From Alcaligenaceae bacterium (GTDB lineage: Bacteria > Pseudomonadota > Gammaproteobacteria > Burkholderiales > Burkholderiaceae_B): DNA of 35,647 nt. The position numbers were made by a program, and so were the translations under genes. Below are positions 18,477 through 27,320 of this stretch, in pieces (position 1 is the first letter of the stretch; the number at the start of each line of letters is the position of its first letter). Location of the stretch: NCBI GenBank assembly GCA_029267315.1, contig JAJUJD010000013.1:1-35647 (forward strand), in the 5' to 3' direction. The notes under the pieces were generated by a model. That model saw nothing but the letters and a program-made list of their open reading frames with translations, ran no database searches and had not been told where the DNA came from.

Positions 18477-20308
18477 GCGTACAGAGCCTCGATCTCGCTT
18501 CCATACATCTTATAGATGCTGGCTCTCCTCACCTTCATGGTGGCCGTTACCTCCCCGTCGTCGTGATCCAGTTCTTTGGTCAACAGGTGGAAGCGGCGTA
18601 TGCGCGCCACGTCGGCCAATTGAGAGTTGGCTTTCCCCACCTCTGCTTCGACCAACTCTCGCACCTTCGGATTCTCAGCCAGCGAACGGAAATGGGTGAA
18701 GGCAATGCCTCGTGATTCAGCCCATTTCGAAACCGTCTCGAAGTCGATTTGGATCAATGCGGATACAAACTTGCGGCGGTCGGCCACGACAATGCATTCC
18801 TTGATGTAGGGGCTGTCTTTAACCGCGTTCTCAATTTCCGAAGGTGTGAGGTTCTTGCCTCCGGCCGTAATCATCACATCCTTGAGTCGATCAACGATGT
18901 ACACAGTCTCGCCTTCCTGGCGCACCACGTCACCTGTGTGCAACCATCCGTCCTGAATGACTTCGCTAGTCTGTTCAGGGCTCTTGTAGTACCCGGCAAA
19001 AACCATCTCACCCCTCAGCAACAGTTCCCCTGTTTCCGAGACGGCGCACGTGGCCCCCGTAGTGGGCGTGCCTACAGACCCCCATCGAATATCGTTCAAT
19101 GGCTGCCCCAAGATCATGCCGGTGGATTCCGTCAGGCCGTAAACCTCGATGAGGGGCACGCCCAACGTTCGGAAATAGCGGATCACATTGGGTGAAATGG
19201 GCGCCGCCCCGGTCAGGGCTACGCGCGCATGCCGCAAACCGATGAAGTTCAGCAGTGCACGCAGTATCAGCCAGTACCAGAAACGGTAGATCAGGCGTTC
19301 GCGCAAGCTACGCTCACCGGCATGTTTATGGGCGAACGGTCCGCACGCAGCCAGAGCATGGCGATAAAGAGCCTGCATGGGCGCATGACTTTCCTGCATT
19401 TTGATGGTGATGGCCGCGTGCAGCTTTTCCCAGATGCGAGGCACACCCAAAAAGAGTGTCGGCGCAACTTCGCGCAGATCTTCCTGCACCGTGCGCAGCG
19501 ACTCCCCAAAATTAATCTGACTGCCTAGGTAAATGGGCACAAATGTGGTGAGCATCTGCTCGGCCACATGGCACAGCGGCAGATAGGAAAGGTGTTTGGA
19601 ATCGGCTTCCAGCTGCAGCCTGTCCACAATGCCGGGCACAATGGCCCGCATATTGCGGTAGGAAATCATGGCGCCCTTGGGCTTTCCCGTCGAGCCCGAG
19701 GTGTAAATCATCAGGCCAATATCATCTAGTTGTTGCCGTGCAAGCACATCATGAATCAAGCTCGCTGCCGCCTGAGCATGTTGCCGCCCTAGCGCTTCGA
19801 GTTCAGTGAAGCTGTGAATACGGTCGCGAAGCGACGCCGGATAGTTCCGGAACCCCTTGGTCTCCATCACGACGATGTGCCGCAGTGCGGGTAGCGCTGG
19901 CAAAGAATCGATGACCTTTTCCGCCTGTTCCTGATCTTCACAGAAAACCAGTTCAACGTCGGCATGCCCCAGCACATAGCTCACTTCCGGCGCGGGGCTG
20001 GTGGGGTAGACGCCCACCGCCACCGCAGCCACTGCCCCGGCTCCCATTTGAGCCAACACCCACTCCAGCCGGTTCTCCGAAATAATGCCAACGTGGCCGG
20101 CTTCGGCTAAGCCCAACGCCCGCATGCCGAGGCCCACATGACAGGCGCGCTGCCAATAATCCTCCCAGGTATAGGGGTTCCAGATGCCGAAATCCTTTTG
20201 CCGGATAGCCACGGCTTTGGGCGTGCGGGCGGCACGCGCGCGCAGCATTTGCGGCAAAGTCAGTTCCTCAGGCTGAAATGAAGGACGTCCCATCCATGCC
20301 TCCTTCAA
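18473..20308 (-). CDS. AMP-dependent (long-chain-type) acyl-CoA synthetase/ligase
   Basis: IGLMIYTSGSTGKPKGAMISYRNM; VYGLTESTGMILGQP; GWLHTGDVVRQEGETVYIVDRLKDVMITAGGKNLTPSEIEN. Start may be 20293 (MGRPSFQPEELTL). Confidence 0.93.
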   Translation of the reverse strand: MKEAWMGRPSFQPEELTLPQMLRARAARTPKAVAIRQKDFGIWNPYTWEDYWQRACHVGLGMRALGLAEAGHVGIISENRLEWVLAQMGAGAVAAVAVGVYPTSPAPEVSYVLGHADVELVFCEDQEQAEKVIDSLPALPALRHIVVMETKGFRNYPASLRDRIHSFTELEALGRQHAQAAASLIHDVLARQQLDDIGLMIYTSGSTGKPKGAMISYRNMRAIVPGIVDRLQLEADSKHLSYLPLCHVAEQMLTTFVPIYLGSQINFGESLRTVQEDLREVAPTLFLGVPRIWEKLHAAITIKMQESHAPMQALYRHALAACGPFAHKHAGERSLRERLIYRFWYWLILRALLNFIGLRHARVALTGAAPISPNVIRYFRTLGVPLIEVYGLTESTGMILGQPLNDIRWGSVGTPTTGATCAVSETGELLLRGEMVFAGYYKSPEQTSEVIQDGWLHTGDVVRQEGETVYIVDRLKDVMITAGGKNLTPSEIENAVKDSPYIKECIVVADRRKFVSALIQIDFETVSKWAESRGIAFTHFRSLAENPKVRELVEAEVGKANSQLADVARIRRFHLLTKELDHDDGEVTATMKVRRASIYKMYGSEIEALYA

Positions 20309-21102
20309 GACAACCAGCGCTTGCGGCGCTTGTAATGCTTGACGTCTCGGAAACTGCGACGTTCCCCCCCACCCCCCATTCCCAGATAAAACTCGCGCAC
20401 ATCCGGGTCTCTGGCAAGTTTTTCTGCCGAGCCATCGATCACGACCTTCCCCATTTCCATGATGTAGCCGTAGTCAGCAATGGCCAGGGCAACCGACGCG
20501 TTTTGCTCCACCAACAGCATGGCAGTTCCTTGTTCAGCATTGATGCGCGCGATGATGCTGAAGATGCTCTCAACCAGCACAGGGGACAGTCCTAGAGACG
20601 GCTCATCCAACAGCATCAGTCTGGGCCGAGCAATCAGAGCCCGGCCAATCGCCAGCATTTGTTGCTCACCGCCCGAGAGGTAGCCGGCCAGACCACGCCG
20701 GCGCTCGTGGAGCCGCGGGAAATAGTCGTAGACGAGGTCGAAATCTGCACGCTGCGCCTGACGCCCCTCCAGCGCATAGGTAGCAGCCACCAGGTTTTCC
20801 TCCACGGTGAGATCCTCGAACACCCGGCGCCCTTCCATGACATGACTCATGCCCTTGCGCACCAACGTCTGCGGCGCCACGGCGGCAACGTCCTGGCCAT
20901 CGAAGTCGATGCGGCCGCTGACCAGTGCTCCATCTTCCAGTTCGAGCAGACGGGAAATCGCCTTCAATGTGGTCGACTTGCCTGCTCCGTTGCTGCCCAG
21001 CAGGGCGACCACCTGGCCGGCTGGCACGCTCAGGGACAGGCCGCGCAATACCTGCACTACCTTGTTGTAGACGACCTCAATGTTATTGAGTGCGAGGATC
21101 AT
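20305..21102 (-). CDS. livF: Branched-chain-amino-acid-type ABC transporter ATP-binding protein (LivF family)
   Basis: Walker A LLGSNGAGKSTTLKAIS; signature YLSGGEQQMLAIGRAL; C-terminal KHYKRRKRWLS. Confidence 0.93.
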   Translation of the reverse strand: MILALNNIEVVYNKVVQVLRGLSLSVPAGQVVALLGSNGAGKSTTLKAISRLLELEDGALVSGRIDFDGQDVAAVAPQTLVRKGMSHVMEGRRVFEDLTVEENLVAATYALEGRQAQRADFDLVYDYFPRLHERRRGLAGYLSGGEQQMLAIGRALIARPRLMLLDEPSLGLSPVLVESIFSIIARINAEQGTAMLLVEQNASVALAIADYGYIMEMGKVVIDGSAEKLARDPDVREFYLGMGGGGERRSFRDVKHYKRRKRWLS

Positions 21103-21113
21103 GACCGCCTGCC

Positions 21114-22301
21114 TCAGTCCAGGATGATCCAGTCTGAAGCCGGCACCATCTTCTTGCTGGCGTAATCTGCACGGTAGATACGGCCAACTGGAACGGAATT
21201 TCCCTTGATGGAAATAGGTACCCCAATGATGCCGCCAGTGTCGAAATCCTTGATGGACTGAAGCGCAGCCTTCATGTTGGTGGAGGTCAGATCCTTGCCT
21301 TCATCCAAAGTGCGCTTCACGGCCTCGGTCATCAACATTGCGGCTAGAAAGCCCTGCATATAGGCCGTGCTCTGATACTCCGGGCGCATGGCGCGGATTT
21401 TCTCCAGCATGGGCGCTTTTTCCTCGTCATAGTAATAACGGAAAGGCATCACCCCCATGAAGCCGTCGGCGTTCTCGCCCATCTGCATGACCGTGGAGTT
21501 ATCCATGGTCCAGAAAGTGCCCATGTAGCGGCTCTTAAGCCCCATCTGCCGACCTTGCGCCACAAATTCCGGAATGGGCGCCAGCACATAGCCGTGGAAG
21601 ATGGTGTAGTCGGGCCGCGCGCGCCGCAGTTTCAACACTTCCGTGGAGACATCCACACTACCCGGCGGCGTCATGATTTCCGCACCTACTTTCAAGCCCA
21701 GTTCTTCCGCCCGCTTTCGCGACGTTTCGATGGGGTCACGGCCGAATTCCGTATCTGAATAGACAAAGGCCACTGTTGCGCCCGGCTTCTCCTGTGCAAT
21801 GTACTTGAGCAGTATGCCGAACATTTCCGTGTAATCAGGCCCCACCAGGAATTGGGATGGGAATTTCTCTGGATTATTGATTTCCGTGGCGAATGAAGCA
21901 CCCGTCATCAGGATGTCGCCCTTGCGCTCCAGTTCCGGATTAATCGTTTTGGAAAAACCGGTAGAGTCTCCGTAATACAGATTCACCTTGTTCTGGCTGG
22001 TGATCTTCTTGAAGGCGGCTACCGACACGTCCACCTTGTAACCCGTGTCTTCCGGCACATAGACCACCTTACGGCCATTGATGCCACCTTGTTCGTTCAG
22101 CATTTTCACGTAGTCACCTATGCCGGCATGAATGCCGACCCCGGCAAAGGCGAACACCCCACTCATGGGAATGGAGCCGCCTATGACTATGTCTTCGCCC
22201 TGGGCTTGAGCGGCGGGTGACATGGCCATACCCAGCGAAAGCCCCAGAGGGGCTGCCCAGCGCCTCATCAAGTTGGTTAAACCTGTATAGCGGTGACTCA
22301 T
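21114..22301 (-). CDS. ABC transporter periplasmic substrate-binding protein (LivK-like)
   Basis: Signal peptide ending AAQAQG; DIVIGGSIPMSGVFAFAGVGIHAGIGDYVKMLNEQGGINGRKV. Confidence 0.93.
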   Translation of the reverse strand: MSHRYTGLTNLMRRWAAPLGLSLGMAMSPAAQAQGEDIVIGGSIPMSGVFAFAGVGIHAGIGDYVKMLNEQGGINGRKVVYVPEDTGYKVDVSVAAFKKITSQNKVNLYYGDSTGFSKTINPELERKGDILMTGASFATEINNPEKFPSQFLVGPDYTEMFGILLKYIAQEKPGATVAFVYSDTEFGRDPIETSRKRAEELGLKVGAEIMTPPGSVDVSTEVLKLRRARPDYTIFHGYVLAPIPEFVAQGRQMGLKSRYMGTFWTMDNSTVMQMGENADGFMGVMPFRYYYDEEKAPMLEKIRAMRPEYQSTAYMQGFLAAMLMTEAVKRTLDEGKDLTSTNMKAALQSIKDFDTGGIIGVPISIKGNSVPVGRIYRADYASKKMVPASDWIILD

Positions 22302-22334
22302 GCGTTTCTCCTGAAGTGGATGGCCTGACTCCGT

Positions 22335-23372
22335 TCAATTGCGGAAAGGCCAGAGGTGGAAGAAGCGCCGTATGCGTCGCCATACTTCGGCGAGGCCATG
22401 CGGTTCAAAAATGAGAAAACCAACAATCAACAGCCCGAACACAATGGTGCGAACCGGGGACACGTATTGAAGGGTATCGCCGCTGACAGGCAGCATGCTC
22501 ACCGCAATACGCAGCACCTCCGGCACCATGGTCATGAAAATAGCGCCAAGAATGCCGCCCAGAATGGTTCCCATGCCGCCTACGATGATGGCAGCCAGAA
22601 AAAAGATCGACATAATGAGTGGGAAGCTCTCCGGCGTGACCACCCGAAAGAAGTAAGCCCACATGCCGCCGGCCACACCTGCGTAAAAAGACGACAGTCC
22701 GAAGGACAAAAGCTTGTAGCGCAGTAGCGGAATGCCCAGTACCTCGGCAGAAATATCGCGATCACGAATGGCTATGAAGGCGCGGCCAATGCGGGTACGG
22801 AACAGATTGGCAGCCCCCAGCACCATGAGCACCGTGGTGGGCACGATCAGCCAATAAATGCGGAAGGATGTGTCCAATGGGATACCTACGAACTGGGCGG
22901 GCGGAACGGTCATGCCACCGGTTCCGCCGGTGAAGCCGGAATTGACAAACAGAAAGTGCGCAAGGAAAGAGGCCGCGATGGTGACGATGGCTAAATACAA
23001 GCCCTTCACGCGCAAGGAGGGAATGCCCACCACAATGCCGCCGACCATGGCGACCACGCCCCCCATGAGCAGATTCAGAAAAAAGAAGGCGCCGACGTAC
23101 TGTTCCATGACGGCCACTGTGTACGCCCCCAAGCCCATGAAGGCAGCCTGCCCCAGGCTGACCAGGCCCGTGTAGCCGGTCAAAATGTTGAGACCGGTCG
23201 CGCTGGCCACATTGATGGCCACCAGGCAAGCCAGGTAGAGCCAATAATCATTCGCCATGAAGGGGTAAAGAATGAGGGCGAGCGCAAGGATGCACACCCA
23301 TACGCGCTGTGTGCGGGAGTCGAACAGGGCTTCGTCCTGGCGATAGCTTTCCTTGGCGGTTGCAATACGCAT
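22335..23372 (-). CDS. livM: Branched-chain-amino-acid-type ABC transporter permease (LivM family)
   Basis: NVASATGLNILTGYTGLVSLGQAAFMGLGAYTVA; FIAIRDRDISAEVLGIPLLRYKLLSFGLSSFYAGVAGGMWA. Confidence 0.94.
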   Translation of the reverse strand: MRIATAKESYRQDEALFDSRTQRVWVCILALALILYPFMANDYWLYLACLVAINVASATGLNILTGYTGLVSLGQAAFMGLGAYTVAVMEQYVGAFFFLNLLMGGVVAMVGGIVVGIPSLRVKGLYLAIVTIAASFLAHFLFVNSGFTGGTGGMTVPPAQFVGIPLDTSFRIYWLIVPTTVLMVLGAANLFRTRIGRAFIAIRDRDISAEVLGIPLLRYKLLSFGLSSFYAGVAGGMWAYFFRVVTPESFPLIMSIFFLAAIIVGGMGTILGGILGAIFMTMVPEVLRIAVSMLPVSGDTLQYVSPVRTIVFGLLIVGFLIFEPHGLAEVWRRIRRFFHLWPFRN

Positions 23373-23374
23373 GT

Positions 23375-24256
23375 TCAGAGCCTCTCAATCTCGCGTGTGC
23401 CGAACAACCCATAGGGCCGCACCATCAATACGGCGACCAGCACCAGGAAAGTAACGAGCAGCTTGAATTCGCCGCCAAGAAAGGCGCCTGCAAGGGCCTC
23501 CAGTACGCCAATCAGCAGGCCGGCCAGCAGAGCCCCCAATACGCTGTCGAGCCCGCCCACAATGACCACCACCAGCACCGACAGGCCGAAAACACCCATC
23601 GAGGAAGACACACCGCCAATCGCGCCCACTGCTATGCCCGCAATGGCAGCCAGTGCCGCAGCCACCACCCAGGCTATGGAGAACACTCGGGGAACATTAA
23701 TGCCCATGGCGTAGGCCGCAGCTTGGTCGGTCGCTGTTGCGCGCAAGGCCACCCCGCCGCGCCACCAGCGGAATACGACGAGGCTGACGGCGACCAGCAC
23801 CACTGCCACCAGAAAGCTGTAGAAAATCTTCGGAGAAACGAATGCTTCGCCGATGAAAATGGGTTCGTTGGGTATGAATTCAGGCAGCCGGCGCTGGTCG
23901 GCGGACCAGATTAACTCGACAACGCCCACCATAATGGAACCCAACCCTACGGTCACCATGAACACCGAAATGGGAGATTCGCCCAACATGGGGCGTATCG
24001 CCAGGCGCTCAACCACTCCACCTAGTACTGCACACACGGCAATAGCCGCCACGATCGCCACGGGTATGGGCCACTGCATGCCGGCCGCAAAGGCAAAGAA
24101 AGCATAAGCGCCCAGCATGAGCATTTCTCCGATGGCGAGATTCACCACCTGGGTTGCCTTGTAGATAATGACAAAGGCCAAGCCTGCCAATGCATACAAA
24201 CCACCCGCTCCGATACCAGCGAGAACCACTTCGAATAGAAAGAGCCAGTCCATCAA
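23375..24256 (-). CDS. livH: Branched-chain-amino-acid-type ABC transporter permease (LivH family)
   Basis: GAGGLYALAGLAFVIIYKATQVVNLAIGEMLMLGAYAFF; multi-TM; LivH-type ALRATATDQAAAYAMGINVPRVFSIAWVVAAALAAIAG. Confidence 0.94.
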   Translation of the reverse strand: MMDWLFLFEVVLAGIGAGGLYALAGLAFVIIYKATQVVNLAIGEMLMLGAYAFFAFAAGMQWPIPVAIVAAIAVCAVLGGVVERLAIRPMLGESPISVFMVTVGLGSIMVGVVELIWSADQRRLPEFIPNEPIFIGEAFVSPKIFYSFLVAVVLVAVSLVVFRWWRGGVALRATATDQAAAYAMGINVPRVFSIAWVVAAALAAIAGIAVGAIGGVSSSMGVFGLSVLVVVIVGGLDSVLGALLAGLLIGVLEALAGAFLGGEFKLLVTFLVLVAVLMVRPYGLFGTREIERL

Positions 24257-25116
24257 GCCACCTCGCCCAAGGAGTTGATGGCCGGCCGTCCTGCCCGCAA
24301 GCGTTCGCGCAACTCGGTGACATCGCCCGAGCCCAGGTAGGCGCGCACCACTTCGGGGTTGGACTGCACGTCCTGGGGCTTGCCTTGAGCGATTACCTGT
24401 CCGAAGTTGAGCACCACAACATGGTCGGACAAATCCATCACCAGACCCATGTCGTGCTCAACCATGAGAACGGTCACGCCCCATTCCGCATTCACATCCA
24501 GGATGAAACGGGCCATATCCTCCGTCTCTTCCCGGTTCATACCGGCCACAGGTTCATCCAGCATCAATATCTTGGGCTGCATGGCCAGCGCACGAGCCAT
24601 TTCCACGCGCTTTTGCAAGCCATAAGACAAAGAGGCCACCGATGCGTGCCGAATATGGTCTATTTCCAGAAAATCGATGATGCGAGCCTCGATGTCGGCC
24701 CGCAGCTCCATTTCCTCGCGACGCGCCGTCCCCATATAAAAAAGGCTTTGCAGGATGTTGGTCTTAAGCTGACAGTGGCGCCCCAGCTTGATGTTGTCCA
24801 GTACGGACATGCCCCGGAAAAGCGCAATATTCTGGAAGCTGCGGGCCAGACCCAATCGTGCGCGCTGTGGCGCGGGCAAGCGGGTGATATCACGCCCTTC
24901 GAACTCAACCGTGCCGGCGACCGGCCGATAGAAGCCCGAAATGGTATTGAACAAGGATGTCTTGCCGGCGCCGTTGGGCCCAATCACTGTAGTGATTGAG
25001 CCTGGCTGCACGTTAAAGCCCACTCCATTGAGGGCCTTCACACCGCCGAATGCCAGCGTCAGGCCGTCGACTCGCAGGACAGGATCCACTGTCGTCACGC
25101 ATGCCTCCCCAACCAT
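24253..25116 (-). CDS. livG: Branched-chain-amino-acid-type ABC transporter ATP-binding protein (LivG family)
   Basis: LRVDGLTLAFGGVKALNGVGFNVQPGSITTVIGPNGAGKTSLFNTISGFYRP; SLSYGLQKRVEMARALAMQPKILMLDEPVAGMN. ORF extends to 25182; start at 25116 avoids overlapping the upstream gene. Confidence 0.93.
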   Translation of the reverse strand: MVGEACVTTVDPVLRVDGLTLAFGGVKALNGVGFNVQPGSITTVIGPNGAGKTSLFNTISGFYRPVAGTVEFEGRDITRLPAPQRARLGLARSFQNIALFRGMSVLDNIKLGRHCQLKTNILQSLFYMGTARREEMELRADIEARIIDFLEIDHIRHASVASLSYGLQKRVEMARALAMQPKILMLDEPVAGMNREETEDMARFILDVNAEWGVTVLMVEHDMGLVMDLSDHVVVLNFGQVIAQGKPQDVQSNPEVVRAYLGSGDVTELRERLRAGRPAINSLGEVA

Positions 25117-25135
25117 CTGTTTATAGTTTTCTGGG

Positions 25136-25606
25136 TTACAGCCGAGTGCCCTTGCCTCCCGAACGAGCGCTCGGTTGAACAATGGACGACTGAGCGCGGG
25201 CCGACAAGCGCGGAAATACCCTCAGCTGCAACGCAGCATGGATGTGCTGCAGATAGTCCGGGCGCCGATCGCAATAACCCGCCGGCAACTCCACCACCGA
25301 TGACGCGCGGCGTTCGTAGGCTATGCGGTTCGGCATCAGGCGCGTCCGCAGTCCACAAACCTTCATGTCCGAACTCAGAAAGACGACATCAATAGGCCGG
25401 TGCAGAAAAAACGTGTGGATGGCGCGACATGGGGTGATAAGCAGGCCCTCTTCTGGACCAAGGTAGGTCAGACGATGGAGCCCAAGCAAGCGAGAGAAGA
25501 ACGTCGGCGCAATGTGCAAGTTGAGCGCTGGCGTGTCGCGAACGCTTGTCATTGGAGGAAGAGTGGCTGTCATCAGGGAGTATCGATGGCTTGATGAGGT
25601 AGTCAT
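25136..25606 (-). CDS. DUF192-family protein at the end of the Tad cluster
   Basis: FFSRLLGLHRLTYLGPEEGLLITPCRAIHTFFLHRPIDVVFLSSDMKVCGLRTRLMPNRIA...VVELPAGYCDR; start overlaps tadC stop (ATGA). Confidence 0.82.
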   Translation of the reverse strand: MTTSSSHRYSLMTATLPPMTSVRDTPALNLHIAPTFFSRLLGLHRLTYLGPEEGLLITPCRAIHTFFLHRPIDVVFLSSDMKVCGLRTRLMPNRIAYERRASSVVELPAGYCDRRPDYLQHIHAALQLRVFPRLSARAQSSIVQPSARSGGKGTRL

Positions 25607-26472
25607 TCGAGCAGCTCAAGAAACTGTATGGCCAACGGGAAAGCAATGATCAGAAATGAACAGGGAAATATGCAGAAAACCAAGGGAAACATCAGCTTGA
25701 CCGGTGCCTCCAGCGCTTGCTTTTCTGCCCGAAGAAAGCTGTCGCTGCGCCATTGATCGGCATGCGCCCGCAACACGGGTCCAAGACTCATTCCCGACAT
25801 CTCAGCTTGCAATACAGCGGCTACAAATTGCTGAACTTGCGCCAGGTCACAGCGTTGGGCCCAGCTTCCCAAGGCATCCTGGCGCGAGGCCCCCGCTCTG
25901 ATATCAGCCAGAAGATGCCGGATCTCTTCCCTCAATGGACCATCCGGACCTTTTTCAGCCACTTGTCGAAGCGCACTCTGTAGATTGAGGCCAGCCTCCA
26001 CGCACAAAGTCACCATGTCCAAGAGGAAAGGGAATACCCTGAGCATGGCTCTCTGACGCCGCATTGCCTGGCGTCGCAGAAAATCGACCGGCCACCAGGC
26101 AGCACTGGCGGCGGTAAAAGCGGCAATCATGGCCACTGCAGGAACCGGCAGCTGCTGTGCGAGCGCCAGAACCACCAGGCCCGCCGTTGCCATGGCCAAC
26201 ACGCACTGCAAGGCAAAAAAGTGTTGAGGTGATTCAAAGGAGTCTGTGCCCGCCTGCTGCAAAAAGCGTGCAAGGCGATGTCGAAGGTTCCAACTCATAA
26301 AACGGCTGGCTACCGGAACGAGGGCCTCAACCCATGGCCAAACAAGTGAGAACGCCAGTGGTTGCCGTGGGCGGCGGGACACATTAAACCGTGTCAATGG
26401 GGAGCCCAGCCATAGGAGCAAGAGGCAAAGGCAGAGTGCAGCCATAAGGACGCTAACGCCCAACCACATCAT
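25603..26472 (-). CDS. tadC: Tad pilus inner-membrane platform protein TadC (T2SSF domain)
   Basis: Start taken at internal ATG 26472 (TAATG overlap with tadB); LRVFPFLLDMVTLCVEAGLNLQSALRQVAEKGPDGPLREEIRHLLADIRAGASRQDALGSWAQRCDLAQVQQFVAAVLQAEMSGMSLGPVLRAHAD. Confidence 0.92.
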   Translation of the reverse strand: MMWLGVSVLMAALCLCLLLLWLGSPLTRFNVSRRPRQPLAFSLVWPWVEALVPVASRFMSWNLRHRLARFLQQAGTDSFESPQHFFALQCVLAMATAGLVVLALAQQLPVPAVAMIAAFTAASAAWWPVDFLRRQAMRRQRAMLRVFPFLLDMVTLCVEAGLNLQSALRQVAEKGPDGPLREEIRHLLADIRAGASRQDALGSWAQRCDLAQVQQFVAAVLQAEMSGMSLGPVLRAHADQWRSDSFLRAEKQALEAPVKLMFPLVFCIFPCSFLIIAFPLAIQFLELLE

Positions 26473-27320
26473 TACACCTCTATCTTCACGATTCTTCGCA
26501 CCAAGCTGATACCGATGAATTCGAGCGTGAAAACCACTCCCAAAACCAGCCACCCGCCCGGGGTTGTCCATAGCGCCCGCATCGTAATGGGGTCTAGCAT
26601 GTTTAACGCTACGATGAGCAGCGCGGGCAGGCTACCCATGATCCACGCCTGCATACGACCCTGAGATGTCAGGGCACGGATTTTCTCAATCAGTTGCAGT
26701 CGTCCGCGAAGGGTGCGAGAGATTTGTTCAAGGGTGTCCGCCAGGCTGCCACCCGTGTCTCCGGCTACTTTTATCGCCGCAACAACCAGCGCAATGGACT
26801 CATTCGGAATGCGCCTGTTCAGAGCATCCAGCGCTTCAGCCAAACTCACGCCCATGCGCTGTTGCTGAAGTAGTAGGCCCAACTCCTGGGACAGCGGCCT
26901 GCGAGTATGCAGACATACCTGTTGCAGACCTTTTTGCAGCCCGGCGCCGGAGCGCAAAGTACCCGCCAGCGCCAGTAGGAGATCTGGTAATTGTTCCTCG
27001 ATCTGGCGATTGCGTCGGTGACGCGCCCATTGCAGCAAACAGCGAGGTAATAGCAGTGTGGCCAGCCCGGCCGCTGCTGCTATTACCAAGCTTTCTGAAA
27101 CCAGCAATGTCAGTCCGGCAGCAGCGAAGGCTAGCGAGACATTAGCACCCCACAACTGGGCCGGATCCAAAAACACGAAGAAGTCTGCAAGGTTGCTGAC
27201 AGCATCCTGCTGAAAGGTGACCCGGTACCTTCCGTATTCTCGTTGCAGCAATTGCATGCCTAGCCACGCGGCTGTTGTGGCCACCACGCCTGTGGCCAGC
27301 ATAAGGATCACGACCGCCAT
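26472..27320 (-). CDS. tadB: Tad pilus inner-membrane platform protein TadB (T2SSF domain)
   Basis: EEQLPDLLLALAGTLRSGAGLQKGLQQVCLHTRRPLSQELGLLLQQQRMGVSLAEALDALNRRIPNESIALVVAAIKVAGDTGGSLADTLEQISRTLRGR; start at internal ATG 27320. Confidence 0.93.
   Translation of the reverse strand: MAVVILMLATGVVATTAAWLGMQLLQREYGRYRVTFQQDAVSNLADFFVFLDPAQLWGANVSLAFAAAGLTLLVSESLVIAAAAGLATLLLPRCLLQWARHRRNRQIEEQLPDLLLALAGTLRSGAGLQKGLQQVCLHTRRPLSQELGLLLQQQRMGVSLAEALDALNRRIPNESIALVVAAIKVAGDTGGSLADTLEQISRTLRGRLQLIEKIRALTSQGRMQAWIMGSLPALLIVALNMLDPITMRALWTTPGGWLVLGVVFTLEFIGISLVRRIVKIEV

Noticed and set aside
23309-23914. 201-aa plus-strand ORF opposite livH/livM
   Set aside because: His/Gln-rich composition typical of antisense frames; real genes are on the other strand.
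24190-24999. 269-aa plus-strand ORF opposite livG
   Set aside because: Antisense shadow ORF in GC-rich DNA; the minus strand encodes a clear LivG with Walker motifs and the shadow protein has no recognisable domain.
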